DNA from: Zymoseptoria tritici IPO323
Taxonomy: Eukaryota; Ascomycota; Dothideomycetes; Mycosphaerellales; Mycosphaerellaceae
Assembly (NCBI RefSeq): GCF_000219625.1
Contig: NC_018218.1
Coordinates: 4,836,001-4,900,000 of the forward strand
Length of the DNA: 64,000 bases
Reading direction: 5' to 3'
Shown: one piece after another, positions 11,790-24,272 of the stretch
How the letters are laid out: each line of letters starts with the position of its first letter
How positions within the stretch are numbered: position 1 is the stretch's first letter
Notes under the pieces: model-generated
Seen by the model: the letters and a program-made list of their open reading frames with translations, nothing else
Database searches by the model: none
What the model was told of the DNA's origin: nothing
Made by a program: the position numbers and the translations under genes

Positions 11790-14256
11790 TCACTCGCCCG
11801 TGTCTCGAGTTCGAGCCGTCCGATGTGTTGGAAGATCGCTCGACTTCCGTATCTTGAATCTAGCATTCATGAGTAGTATGGGAATTGCAACAAATACGAG
11901 TGAGACAAGTCCCATGACTGTGCCTGTCTTCTGAGGACCCAGATCTTCGTAAAAGTGCCTCGAAACGCCCGCGAACATCGCCGCGAGCGCTGATCGAAGG
12001 ACTATGTTGACCGCGGTGAAAGAGTCCGGGCGATCTGTTGAGACGGGAAAATTTAGTACGGCCATTATTTGCTCAAATAGCTATCGTAATAACGTACCGT
12101 GTATCTCAAGTAAAAAGTCGTTTCCCTTGAGAAACACCAGGATGATACCTGGAGCATGTTAGAGATGTTTCTCGTGAAGCACAAGATTGTGGCTTACCCA
12201 TTCCGACCGGCGTTCCGGCCATGACTTGAGCCACGGGCGATAGGTTCGGGAACGATGTCCAGGCTGCAACAAGGAGTCCTATCGGCGTCAAAATCGCGCC
12301 AACTGCCATCACCTGAATATGTGTCTCCGGACGAGTGTACACCTTTGAAGTCAGCGGCTTCATCAGGCGTTCGTAAGACGAAATAAAGTTCAGAGTCCAC
12401 CCGAACATGACTCCGACCATTACTGAGACCAACGGGACAACGCCTTGACCCGTGCTCCAGTGTCTGTTGTCTTCGAAACTGAGAGGATATGTCTCCGTGA
12501 CGAAGAAAAGCAGGCTGTAGACGTATGATGTGTGGACAGATACTAGCAATGCTGGGGGGTCCAAGATGAGGCGACGAATCGAGGTCCACGTATAGCCAGG
12601 AAGTCGCTCACTTTGATGGCCTGCGTCTTCGTCTGGTCCTTTGTTCCGTGCACAGACCTATTAGCAGGTTAGCATTTCGTCTGTTTTTAAGCTTCATCGG
12701 ATACCGTATTACCTTCTGGGGAGCTCGGACAGAGCGCGTGATGCATCGAAGCCAGTCGGCAGGCCTAGACCATACCAGCCAGCACACGATTCCCACGAAT
12801 ATGGAGACACCTGAAATAATCAGGCTTGGCCATCTCCATCCCAGGGAGGTACTCTCGGTCACGAATACGCCTATCATTCGACCGGCTAACGGACCTATGA
12901 TCAGGAAGGTCGATAGTACGGAGGAGGTAATAGCACAGTCCTCTGGTTCCCACAGGTCGACGAGCAGATTGACGATTCCCAGAAGCGGAGCGCAACCCAT
13001 GAGGCCAGCAAAGAATCTCAGCATCAGAATGGTCGCCACACCTCGCGCAGCTATGATTGGGAGCTGGAAAACCACGAATGCAGTGAACCCGAAGGTCAAG
13101 CACGCTTTCTGACCCAATCGACGCATGGGCCAGTTCCAAAACAATGGTCCCAGAGCCTGGCCAAGAAGGAAAATCGGTGCAGCGAGCACCGAGGCCTTAG
13201 TCGTTCATAGTCAGCGGAGGAAGTCGAAATGTAATCGCCAGGACGAGTACTCACCCGCGCAGGAGCTTCAAAGCTGTCGGTTGCGAACTGCATGCTCACG
13301 TCGAGTATAGTGGCAGCCATCATCATACAAACCGCGATCAGGCATAGCGGAATCGACTGAAGCCACTTGATGCCGTGATTCGTATTGCTGCCTTCGTGGC
13401 TGTCATGAAGCAGGGGCATAGCTCCAGACCAGCTCGCTTCGATATCATTCTGTCTAACACTTTGGATCTTTGCCTTTCCATGCTGTGGTTTGGTTTCGTG
13501 GTGACCGCGATTCTCGCCATCGGCTGTGCCATTGGCTGTGTCGATCAGACCCGGTGAGAAACCGAACTCCATGTTCGGCGGCAGAGCCGGTAGTGCTGTG
13601 ATGCGCTGCGACTCGACCGAGATGCTCGATAACCTACTAGTGGCTCGACGCATTGCGCTATCATGTGAGAGACCTGGCTTAGCTGGAGTCTGATCGTTGG
13701 TGTCCGGAGTGCCTAGCGACGATTGAGAGAGCGCCGTGGCATTTGGAAGTCCCAGTCGGACTGCACTGTCATCAGCAGTCCCTGAGCCGTCGAGTGACGA
13801 CACGTTGCCATCGGTTCCTGTATTGTGTTCACGACCTGGTAGGGCTAGATTTTGATCGGTACTTTCTGAAGCGTCGAGTGGCGAGACTTCTCCAGAGGTT
13901 CCTGCGTTGTATTTACGTTCTGATGGGGCTGCATTGTGATCGGTCCTTTCCGGGGCTCCGAGCGGCGACGCAGTCCGTCCTGTGGTATGTTCGCGTCCTG
14001 TGGTATGTTCGCGTCCTGTGGTATGTTCGCGTCCTGTGGTATGTTCGCGTCCTGGATGAGCTGGACTGCGTCCGCTGGTCTCCGAGGGGCCGAGTAAGGA
14101 CACATCTGTAGAGACTGCCGCGGACGACGATTGGGCCGAGTCTGATGGGGTCATGTTTTCGACGGCTTGTCGATAGAGGGAAATGATGCCGCTCGTGGCA
14201 TCAATCGTATATGCAAAGATGGGATTCGACGTTGTCGTTGAAGAGGCCTCATCCAT
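11790..14256 (-). CDS. MFS transporter (DHA1-like) with long repetitive N-terminal arm
   Basis: Five exons: 13255..14256, 12713..13195, 12198..12657, 12098..12148 and 11790..12034. They total 2241 nt, or 746 aa. All introns are GT-AG and exon 4 is only 51 nt. The ATG at 14256 is the first in frame; the frame stays open upstream to about 14395 without an ATG. Residues 1-290 are hydrophilic and built from degenerate repeats. Membrane helices begin near residue 298, and about 12 segments follow. LGWRWPSLIISG after helix 5 and the C-terminal pattern resemble the DHA1 drug:H+ antiporter/polyamine group of fungi. It should be a plasma-membrane or vacuolar exporter. The substrate is unknown, and the large repetitive cytosolic arm is unusual for the family. 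Confidence 0.85.
13977..14053 (-). repeat. four tandem 18-bp repeats in the MFS gene
   Basis: Four consecutive identical 18-bp units encode REHTTG four times in the N-terminal arm of the MFS transporter. They are in frame, so unit loss or gain would only change arm length. Confidence 0.9.
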
Positions 14257-15870
14257 GTCCAGTGTTGCGTGGGCAGTCAGCAATGACCGATCGTCTTCTT
14301 CCCCAGAAACTGTGCCATTGATGTCGTTGCCGGCTCCATGAATTCGCCCGGGAGGGACCGGTAGTCGCAGATAACGAGCTAAAGGAATTTGCGTTCATGA
14401 ACCATCTGCCGTGAGGTTCGCTTGGATGTTCTGGCCAGGAACGAGGAATCCGTGCGAAGGATGAAGATTGCTTCTCGAGATTGTTCATCTGTGCCAGGCA
14501 TAGCCTGAGCTTCAATTTCATCTTCATCATGGAAACCCACTCATCAGAACAGACCAAATTTGGAACAAATTTGAGGAGGAACGCAAATTTGTGGGAGTGG
14601 CGGTTCAAGGACAGGGCTATAAAGCGTTTGAGCTGAAGCGACCAACGATATCATTACCTGACTCGAGCTGCTTTGACACAAAATTGACACAAGACAGGCG
14701 TTTCGAGCCCTCGAAGAGAACGGAGCTCACAACTCTGGACACCACCGCGAGTGTAGCACTCGCAAAGCTGGCCAACAAGGCGTCCTTGTCATCATCGAGA
14801 TGAAATCCGAGGACTCAAGGCATCCTTGCTGCTCAAGACTGGAATCTGCTGTAGTAGCGCAGATTTCACGAGGACAGAGGGAACCGGCTGCTGTCGTCGT
14901 CATGGTCTAGGCAGGTGTTGATTGTCCGGACACCTTGTCAAGCTCAATGACCACGGACAGAGAGGCGGTCTTGGCCGGAGCGCACAATGGTCCACTTGAG
15001 CGATTTCGAAAAGCGTCCTGGAGTGTTCCGGAAGTTGGCCAGTGCCATGCACTCAGTCTGAGACGGAGACTAGTTGAGCAGAGAGGGGCTACTCGGCGGT
15101 GGAAATCTTCATTCGGCGCGAAGGCTCAACATGAGCTGTTCGCCATCTCGCGAGCGATTCCTTGAGCTCTTGCCAGGCCTTCGAACAGCTGCAGAGGTCT
15201 ATCAGTCTTGCGCGAACGCAGCGTCCCAGTCCAAGAACCGCTGATAGCTCGATGTACTTGATCAAGGAAGATGTGAAAGCCCATCGACATGGCGCATTGA
15301 GAGTGGCTGTCGACGGTGTTTCTCGTGTAGTAGAAGCCATACGAGCATCCCTGAAGCGTCCTCCAGTGACTTAAGTCGAGGGCGTTGGGCCACAAGTCTC
15401 GACATCTACCTTCCTCCTTGCTTCCACAACTTCGGCACCATTTCTCTTCTGCTTTCCTTTGTTCTTCTTTCTCATCCAACCAACGACACTCTACGCAACA
15501 CCTCACTACGCAGGCGAGATCAATGCGATGAGCCTTGCTGCATCACAACTGGCCACCGCCATACTGCCGAATGCATCAATGACGTTTACGCCGTCATGGC
15601 TGGTTCAATCCGCAAGTCTCACGTCCTTGGATGAGTTGTTGTGCAGTTTCTGGGTGAAGTCGGATGTGATTGACAGAAGGAACATTCCAAGTGACCTCAC
15701 AAAGCACGATTTTACTTCATGAGAGTGCTCACGTATTGACTGAATAAGGTAGTCTGGCTGAATTACCTCATTTTTTGAGGTTGTCGTGCGGGTTTCACTG
15801 ATTACCGTACACCTCTCTCAACGAAGTCTTGAAGCATTGCATCGCCGCTTCGAGTTTGTCGAAGCGGTCA
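14257..15870. other. intergenic region upstream of the MFS gene
   Basis: 1.6 kb between the MFS start and the stop of the GNAT gene, both minus. Open frames here (for example minus 15126-15506) have no start context, splice partners or family resemblance. I see no gene. Confidence 0.4.
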
Positions 15871-16587
15871 TTATGAGGGCCGAAGTGCGCCGAACATCAG
15901 CTCTGCGTGCACCTTTCCATCCTTGCAAATCGCGTCCTGCCGACGGCCTTCCAAGACGAATCCAGCCTTCTCGAGCAACCTCGCTGAACCCGGGTTGGTC
16001 TCGGCCACGAGCCCATTCACCCGAACCAGGATGTCAAAGGTGCTCCATGCCCATGTAACGAAAGCTTCAACGACGCTGGACATGATTCTCCTACCCCAAT
16101 ATTCCTCCGAAAGCCAATAACCCAGTTCAGCAGTGCGGAAATATATGTCTGAGCAACCGCCGTCAGCGATGCACACAATGTCGCTCGCGCATCAGTACCT
16201 TGGCCAAAATCTAGGCCTATACTCCCGATCGCTTCTCCTCGAAAGGTCACGGCATACTGAGTGGGAATCAGCAAGGATGCGTCACCCTGCTTCGGCGGCC
16301 ATTTGCCAGATCTTGCATGGCTTTGGGGGCTCAACGTATGCTCGATCCAGCTCCGTGCGGCCTCTTGGGTATACGGATGCGGGAAGCGATTCCTCAAAGC
16401 AAGCCAGATGTTCCTGTTGTTCGCATGCCGAGATATTGACGCAATGTCACTGTGTCGCTGCGGTCGACCATGTCAGATCCGGACTGCTCCGCGCATCGAG
16501 ATGCCTTACAAATGTCCTGACCGCGACATCATTGTCGCTCAGAACAATTATGACGCCATCCTTGCTGGTTCCGATTCGTTCTTCCAT
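15871..16587 (-). CDS. GNAT-family N-acetyltransferase (RimJ/RimL-like)
   Basis: Three exons, 16510..16587, 16199..16457 and 15871..16148, give 204 aa. The start MEERIGTSKDG leads into a beta-strand IIVLSDNDVAVRTF. The joins restore ANNRNIWLALRNRFPHPYT and then DIYFRTAELGYWLSEEYWGR, which are typical of acetyltransf_3/RimJ proteins in filamentous fungi. TNPGSARLLEKAGFVLEGR is the conserved acetyl-CoA-side helix/strand near the C-terminus. It transfers acetyl from acetyl-CoA to an amine; the acceptor (protein N-terminus, peptide, polyamine or small antibiotic) cannot be told. Introns are 52 and 49 nt. Confidence 0.88.
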
Positions 16588-18465
16588 CTTCTGGACGACT
16601 TGGCAAGAAGAACTTGCAAGGAAGCGGAATGGGCTCGGCCGATGTTGAGAGCATCGATGCTGCGGCTGTATCCGAGCGGGTCCAGTAATTCAGCCGACGC
16701 CGGATCGATTGACCATTCTAGACTTTGCTCTGCATTCTGCTCGAGGACGACCGAGGCGATTCCATCATGTGATTCTGCGACATGACACACACTTACGACA
16801 CCACTGAAAGGGCATTGCCTACTTCCTGTGCGAGCATCCTGTGCTTCTGCATCGCTTCACGCGTGAGAGGCCCAGAAAGAAAGTCGGCTGCTCTTTAAAA
16901 CGCCCTTGCTACTGAAGAAACCACAAAGCATTGTCTTAACAGGTCGTTTTGAGACACAGCCATGTTGTGCTATCTGCTGTCAGCTCTGTGCGATCAAGCT
17001 GCCCTGGGCGGCAGCAGTCAGAATGCCAACAATGCCAATCGCTTCGCAGTACCCCCCGACACGTTCTACGGAAGGGCGGGTGACAGCAGACTGTTCCGCC
17101 CTGTCGGCGCGCTTTTCACTGATCGATCGAGTTGCCTTGAAACGACATGCAGCGCAAGTTTGAAAATTTCAAATGCGACGGAACCACTTGGTGCATGGTG
17201 GTGAATGGCGTATGCACTTCGTGCTGAGCTCCGCAATTCAACCGAACCAACTTTTCCTTCTGCCGAACTCGAGGCCCGAGTCTACTTTGCTGCATTGCAG
17301 CCTGCATGATGGTTCTCGTCCCAAGACCAGCTGACGTCGCCTGCCTAAGCGGTCTGTGGGCAGGTCTGTCGGCCGGCGGGCTTAACGTAAATGCATACGA
17401 CTGGATGGAGGCTGCTAAGGCGGCCAACCACAAAATTTTCGCAGGCCACAGCATGTGGAAGTGCGTGAGAACGCGTGGTCGGGCGTGGAAGCGTCGCACC
17501 CGATCCCACATCAAGGTACCGCACGTGGCAAGTCATACCTGTCACGGTATGCTCGCGATCATTGGAGCAGACGTCTCATCGTCAAATTTCGGTGTATATT
17601 TTCGCAAAGATTTTCTCGTTCGCCAAGAAATCCCAGAGTCTGTTGTGGCGGTACCTGAATGTGACGGCCGGGATGGGGAGTTAATTCGCACTTGCGACAA
17701 ATCTTTCCTACTGGAACTAGGTTAAGCTTTGTGAAGCCCGTCGGCGCAACCACAAGCAACATCGGTTGCGCCGCGGCAACGATGGTGCAAAGTCTTTCGC
17801 AGTCTCTGCCTCGTGGCCTCCTACTGATGAGATGAATGCGGCATGATCTCCTAGCGCGCCAAATTTGGGCAAAACTCAGCGCTCGCTTCCCACTTGTCCT
17901 GCAGGTACGTCTTCTTCATCAGCCGCTCAACCCAACGAATCAGCACCCATTACCAGCCCGATCGAGGAACGGCGTGGACCAGTAGCAGTCAAGCCAGTCA
18001 AGGCACTGCCGTGAGCGTGAAAGGCACAGTGTGTGAGGCGTTCCCCTGTCAGGTCCCGGCCGACAAGCTCTCACCACCCGCAGCTCAACTTGCAAGGCTG
18101 CCCTCTGATTGATCGGACGGACCCGCCAGCGCAGTCGCTAAGGGGCGACGCCTGCTCGAAACCCGTTTTGAGTTGTCGATGGATCGCCTGCTCGGCCGGG
18201 ACAGAGTTTTGTTAATTTCCCACAATATAAGGATAGCGTCGATGCGCACGCCTTCATTTCTGCTTTCCCTGTCACGGCCCTCATCTTTACGGACGCGCTC
18301 TGCACCGTTCCTCAACTGCACAGTATCACTCTCTTACTGTCCAGCACACTGTCTCTACGATTACCGGCCATTCATCCATCACTCTCTTGGATTGACATCT
18401 GAACGAACCCTCACGATCTCCACGATATACACATCGCACAGAACCGTCCGCAAGCCACCGCAACA
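16588..18465. other. divergent intergenic region
   Basis: 1.9 kb between the GNAT gene (-) and the BYS1-like gene (+), presumably holding both promoters. No coding segment is recognised. The last 250 bases are pyrimidine-rich, as is common for highly expressed fungal genes. Confidence 0.45.
18226..18230 (+). promoter_or_regulatory. possible TATA box of the BYS1-like gene
   Basis: TATAA occurs 236 nt before the ATG at 18466 and is followed by a long CT-rich leader. Position and context fit a core promoter; no other evidence is available. Confidence 0.3.
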
Positions 18466-19380
18466 ATGGTCAACTCATTCGTCGCATCGCTCGCCCTCTT
18501 CGGCGCATCGGCGTCTGCCCTGGGCGCTGGCCACGTCGTCAACAAGTGTGACTACGACGTCTACACCTCTGTCGTTCCCGCTTCAGGAGGCGGCCAGGAG
18601 ACGAAGATGTTGACACTGTCGCCGGGCGACAGCTGGGACCAATCATGGACACCTCTCACGAACGGTGCTGGTTGGTCCATCAAGTTCTCGAAGGAGGAGG
18701 GCTCATTCGGAAGCAACATTCTTCAATTCGAATATACTTCCCAGAATGACGGCACCCTTTGGTACGACCTGAGCTGTGTCGATGGTAGTAAGTTTGAACC
18801 GGTCACCAAAGAGCATTCGGTACGTGCGGCTAACACACCACAAGCGCCATGGCAGAAAGATTGGCACATCTCTTCCGACACCGACGACTGCATTCCAAAG
18901 CAGGCGGCATATCGGTTCTCTACCGACGACGCTCACGGCATGCAGAACGGCTGCCCTTGCGAGGCTTCTATCACCGTCACGCTCTGCTCTTCCAACAGCG
19001 GCAACTCTACTAGCGGAGACAACAAGCCTTCTGGCGGAGACAACAAGCCTTCCAGCGGAGACAACAAGCCTTCCAGCGGAGACAACAAGCCTTCCAGCGG
19101 AGACAACCAACCCGCGCAGGGCACTCAGCCTTCTTCGTCCTCTTCTGCCGCCGCCGAGCCTCCCGTGTACACTCCCCCGCCGTACGTTGCGCCTGCTCTT
19201 CCGACGACTCTGTCAACATCAACACTCGTCGCGTCCCAGACCGTCGACAACAACTACGTTGCGACCGTTGTCGAGACCGTCTACACATATGCGACCGCCG
19301 CCGTCTCCCAAGGCGAGGATGGGGTCCTCCACGTCAACCCCAAGAGGCACCAGCACCACCCCCACGGTCACGCTCAATAG
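18466..19380 (+). CDS. secreted BYS1/thaumatin-like protein with Ser-Gly-Asp-Asn repeats
   Basis: A single exon of 304 aa. An N-terminal signal peptide (about residues 1-19, ending SASALG) is followed by a beta-rich domain (GHVVNKCDYDVYTSVVPA ... WSIKFSK ... ILQFEYT ... LWYDLSCVDG ... NGCPCEASITVTLC) with six Cys, matching the fungal BYS1/osmotin-thaumatin-like superfamily. Next comes a tandem Ser-Gly-Asp-Asn-Lys-Pro-Ser repeat (about 184-215), a Ser/Pro linker and a C-terminal Thr/Val-rich segment ending in His-rich HPHGHAQ. No GPI signal is seen, so it is probably secreted or wall-associated. Proteins of this family are known as abundant yeast-phase or apoplastic secreted proteins; a biochemical activity is not established. 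It stands alone in a gene-poor stretch. Confidence 0.87.
   Translation: MVNSFVASLALFGASASALGAGHVVNKCDYDVYTSVVPASGGGQETKMLTLSPGDSWDQSWTPLTNGAGWSIKFSKEEGSFGSNILQFEYTSQNDGTLWYDLSCVDGSKFEPVTKEHSVRAANTPQAPWQKDWHISSDTDDCIPKQAAYRFSTDDAHGMQNGCPCEASITVTLCSSNSGNSTSGDNKPSGGDNKPSSGDNKPSSGDNKPSSGDNQPAQGTQPSSSSSAAAEPPVYTPPPYVAPALPTTLSTSTLVASQTVDNNYVATVVETVYTYATAAVSQGEDGVLHVNPKRHQHHPHGHAQ
19009..19110 (+). repeat. 21-bp tandem coding repeats in the BYS1-like gene
   Basis: About five copies of a 21-bp unit encode SGDNKPS with one G/S variant and a terminal SGDNQPA. The near identity at DNA level indicates recent slippage or unequal exchange. Confidence 0.9.
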
Positions 19381-22300
19381 CGACTTTCGACCAAAATCTT
19401 CACGACTTCAATTCTTACTAGCTCGGCTTGTTCGCTTCACTCTTTCGCGCAAAGACAGCCGATGCCCGAACCTCTTTTCATATTGCACTTGCTTCATTGT
19501 GGATTAACATAACACACACCTTTCGTCAACAACAAAGAGAAACTCTTCACACTTCTGCGCCTTTGTTTGAGACGAAGCCAGAAGGCACGTTTTTCCCTCT
19601 TCTCTCAGCGAAAACATTGATGTGTTTCCCGCTGCTGGTCAAACAGAGAAGGAAGCTGTTCATCTCTACTCGTCCACTGTACTGGCTGTCTGAGCGCGCT
19701 GAGCTGCCTGCCGTCACCAGTCGGAGGTTCGATAACGACCCGATTACGAATCACAAACGATGGGATAGAAACTGGCTTGCCGGGTGTTGGAACAAACTGG
19801 ATATTTCGTTCCGGTTTGGGTTATGGGTTCTTTGGGTTCTTGCTTTGATCTATTCCCCCAGTACATATCTTCGCTTCGTTGGAAATCTTTCATACACATA
19901 TCAAAATCGACCGATGCCTCTCCAATCTTCATGTACCTGCCACGGCCTCCTTATTACTCGCGATAATTGCGACGTGGCGCCCGCCTCGCAATCTGCCCTT
20001 GAATTGCGGTCTGCCATGATCTGCGCGCATTGAGCCTTGCCCGCGTGCGCAATTCCAACATGAATCGGTAGCGTTATGATCGTCTTCGAGCACGAACACC
20101 CGTTCGGCATGCGGTGCCGTTCGACCGGGCTGGACGATTGCTTCGAATGCTTGACTGCACGTTGGGTGTTCAGATTGAACCATCTGGCCCGTCTCTGCTC
20201 GTATTGCAATTCTCCTACAACAGCATGTACCCGTGTGCTTGCAATTCGAGTATGTGTTACAAGAGCGATGCTTTGTCAGTCACAGAATGTAACTATTGTC
20301 GCGTCGTGAGACAGCAGGGCAGCTCAACCCTGATTCACAGCCTCAAAAGCGTCGTCAGCACTCAGGAACTGCTCACATATGCCTCCCACTGGCATCCAGC
20401 AACTCTCAGGCTCGCTAATTCTCGCTCTGCTGTGTTGATTCGTACCTGCTCCGGACGTTTGACGCACATTTGACGTTTTCTTGGACCAGAAGTCCGCTAA
20501 GACGGCACTCGCTTCGGTTCGTCTATAATGATACCAACCTTGCCCAAGGCCGCGCGGACGATGTACGCAATGATCCGGAGGGGAGTCTAGAATCCCAATG
20601 GCAACTTCCATTGATTAAGTGCAATGGCATCTTCCTTGGAATGGCATCTTCCTCGGAATCGAGCCGCATACTATGGAATAGTGTACCTGCGCTGTGAAGC
20701 GGCTTGACTCTTTGTGATCACGGGCCTTTCGCGGCGGCATTGCTACGTACTCGTGGTCGACCATTCACGAATCAGTCGTGTCTGGTGCACTGGAGTGTCC
20801 ATTGCTGCACTCAGAACATAGTCACGGCAGTTGAAGACGGGACTTTGACAGATTCCTTTGGCTGAAGAGCACTTGAGCCTGCATCCTGAGCGGTTGCTAG
20901 GACTGCAGTACCGAGGCGACGATCTTGTTTATCGTTACAGCGAAGTGAACTCTACCGACAGAGAGCTCATCTCACCTACCTTGGCGAGGTCCTGGTCGCT
21001 ATACATTTCAGCTCCGTCCTTTCACGTCTTTGCATTTCCTGGAGCAAGACCCTATCGAAAGCGTAGCAGAGGGAGAATACTTCATCGTGGCCAGTGCGAA
21101 AGGAGTCCGGTCCCTGTGGGAGCTACTGATGTTGTCATTAGGGATGAAGCACCAAAAGTCATCAAAGGTTCCGAATTCATGAGTCTTCGACCATGCGGCA
21201 GAGGTCGAGCAGATCCGACTACCTTCGGCCGTGCAATGATAAAGCGAACCTGAAAGGTCCGCGGTTCGCTGGGGACGACTCTGATTCACCGACTATTCTA
21301 TGCGATCAAGTCTGGATAGGGCAAGGCTGAGGTCTCTGGCCGCGACAAATCCTTGCAGAGTTGGGAACAGATTGCCAGCATGATGTATAACTCCAAGCAA
21401 GAACAACACTACAGGCGGAATGATCGACCTGACCCTTGGGCGGAAAGCAGATTGTCGAAGCAGATCCGGGAAAGGCTTGCTCGAAGGAATAAGCATCCCG
21501 GCCAAGCATTTGGCGTTCACTGGACATACCACCGAGCGAAGAACTGAGATGGTGCTTCGTGTGACCCCGACGGCTCGAGTCGGACGTCGTTATCACACAG
21601 CGCGGAGCGACCACGTTGTCTGAACTCTCCCTGGCGAGTGCGTACAGTCGGTTCTGTCGATACCCAAGTCCGCGACCCGAGGATATATCCCACAGTCATC
21701 CACAAGTTAGAGACTGGCCACTCGTTCTACTGTCAGTCCGACGCTCGGGTCCGCATAGTCTCCGCGTACTTTCTTTCGATTGTCGAACAACATAACTCTG
21801 ATGACCGTGGTCGCCTCGGCGAGCTGCAGGAACTTGAACTGGCAGAAGGGATCCGTCAAACCTCGGCACAGGAATGGTTGCTGCATTAGATGTCTTCGGA
21901 GTCGATCGTGGGTCGCTCATGTTTGAATAGCAGGCGGACGATCTCGAGTAGCATCTCTTTCAGCACTTACGGGAAGATCTTGCGGCGCTGCACTTTTGTT
22001 GACTTCCGCCAGAGCTTCGGATCAGTGCTACTAAACGGCGGAAACATAGCCGACCACATGACGTTGCGAGAGTCTCCTTGCCCTCCAGCAACGCTTGGGT
22101 ACACCTTGTGCTGCATGTCATGGAACGAAGCACGGTCAACGGAAGGTCTGATGATGTTCTGGGCATCAGGTGGATGGATTCAGCCGATTGACGGTGCAGG
22201 TAGGTAGCATGGAGCCCTCCGGACGATACGGCTGGACCAGATTTCGGATTGCAAACCTGACCCGGATGACTAGGAGGTCAGCTCGCGCGGCGTGTCGTTC

Positions 22301-24272
22301 CAAGCAGGGTGATCTAATGTCAGAAAGCTCTCCAGTGCGCTCACTGGCGGTGTTCTCCAGCGGATCATGCGCGCGATAAAGACTCTGGCTCGAGAGCGCT
22401 ACGCTCGCGGCGTCTTGCGAAAACACTTCACAGGCTTGACCAAAGCCATTACGCCGTCGAAATTCTTGTGCCAGAACGCATCGTACCGGAGTTTATGATT
22501 TTTGGGCATGTGAGTTTCTCGCCCAAAGTCACATCGACCCAAGATGCAAGATCGGCACAATTCGACGACATCTACCGAAAGAAGCGGGCGCTTGGTGAAA
22601 CGCTTCAGTCGCAGCTGGTGAGTCTTGCGGCACTTGCTCCAGCTATCGCCGAAGACAGTATCAGGCGACGGCATGATGAAATGGGTACATCGGAGTCGTT
22701 CCTTGAGAGCCAGTGGAGCCGGTTCATCCATGAAAAAATGAGACTCGAGCTGCGCGTGTGTCTGGCTTGTGAATTTCTTCTGCAGTTTCGGATCGAGCCT
22801 TCTTCATGCGAGGAATCGAGATCATATGCTGTGTGAACTGTGTGTCCAGAAAAGGCACTGGCGCGGCGACCATCTACTGGCAGAAGCGGTCGTGCTACTC
22901 CGTCATGGAAGAGCATGCGAATATGCGATTGCCATAAGATGCCTTGGACTTCGAGAGCTCGCTCGTGTTGGCAAGCTATTGTGGCATCAAGGAGAGAGAG
23001 AGTACAGCGTTTCATTGCCTGTTGAAAGAGTCGTGCGCCAGCGAAGCAGGAGTTGATGATGTGTGTTGATTCTTCGTCTCTACGAAAGAAGCCGCGAAGT
23101 CGACCCGTGACGTGGCGGGCACGTGACACCAGTTCTGCACGCGGAAAGAGCAGAACGACGACTTCAACCTCACCTCGTCCACAACGAGTCCCAAAGAGGC
23201 AACTTTTTGTCCGTTGAGTATACTGTAACAACAAATTCCAATAGCCTCCAACGGACATGAAACATGGCTGAACGGTCGGTGAAAGTGAATGGAAATTTGA
23301 ACAACAAAGCACAAAGCACAAAGCCCAAAATCTCGGCGCGGAGTGGATCGGCTCAGACTCCGCTATCCGCGCCGGACATCCGTTGAGCGGATCCATTCAC
23401 AGGGATTTGTGTTCAGTGCAATTTCGGCGTGCACATCCCTCTCCCGCGGAAGACCGGTCTGGCTTCTGTGGCTTTGTTGTTCTCTTGGACCGTGAGTCGG
23501 TGGCCTGGTCGAGAGTGGTGGCCGTGCGTGGCGTGCGGTGGCATTTTGCTGGCAGTCGAGGGAGTTGGACCGAGGTGCCCTGTCTAGTACTACTAAATCT
23601 GTGTTACTGCGAAGAGCGACTGGCCGCGAAGGCCTGTCGACACGAGATGTTCCCTGCTACTCGTCAAAGTGTCATCAAATTGTGACATCTGTCTCTGGAG
23701 GTGGATACAAGTCGCTTGGAATGTGGAGACCCGTTGCATGATGGAGGGCTCGCGTGTGTGTGTTTTGGAGTTGACTCCGAACTGGCGAGCAGTTGTAGAG
23801 AGGGTGCATATATGCAAGGATCATGGTCAAGAGTCAAGACGAGTAGCATCACAGGAGAGTATGTGAGATGAGAACTGAGTGGAGTGAAAGAATCGATTGC
23901 TCGATTGATGATCAACCGCCCTTGATGGGCGATCTAAACTATGCGACAAGGAATGTATCAAAAAGCCGCGCGACAACACATTCGCTGCAAGCCAAGCAAT
24001 GTTCCATGAGAACCATTAAAATTATTCATGACCATCGCCATGTCCGTTTTGCTTCTCCTTGGGGGTTCCGTCCATCCCCGTAATGCTGCTGCTTGCTTAT
24101 TGCCAAGGTTCGTAGAGAGTGTTCATATGCACAAGGATTGCTGTGATGCGTCGATTCGGTCGCGGACGTCGTCTGGTTGGAGCGCCATCGTGAAGGATCG
24201 TAAGCCGGCGTCTCGCAGCGGGAGACGTCGGTGGGAAACTCGGGGTTTGTCTGCTAAAGCTGGGTGAACAGC
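19381..24272. other. 4.9-kb gene-poor interval
   Basis: Between the stops of the BYS1-like gene (+) and the PIR gene (-). Open frames up to about 260 codons exist (for example minus 22605-23396), but none has a convincing product. A minus-strand segment at about 21890-22190 looks coding-like with one in-frame stop and is listed separately. Base composition is not visibly AT-rich, so the interval does not look like RIP-mutated repeat DNA. Confidence 0.45.
21890..22190 (-). pseudogene. possible gene relic with an in-frame stop
   Basis: Read on the minus strand, a frame of about 100 codons is interrupted by a single TAA (about 21969-21971). The upstream part includes RPSVDRASFHDMQHKVYPS and MWSAMFPPFSSTDPKLWRK; the downstream part is MLLEIVRLLFKHERPTIDS. 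The amino-acid texture resembles real protein on both sides of the stop. I cannot name the family, and chance is not excluded. Confidence 0.2.

Noticed and set aside
13977..14053. CRISPR-like array
   Set aside because: The 18-bp units are contiguous, without spacers, and lie in frame in a fungal transporter gene.
15126..15506. Cys-rich 126-codon frame on -
   Set aside because: No ATG in good context and no signal peptide; the Cys are not arranged as in known secreted effectors.
22605..23396. 263-codon open frame on -
   Set aside because: No family resemblance, no clean hydrophobic or domain pattern and composition like random GC-rich DNA; not enough to call a gene.
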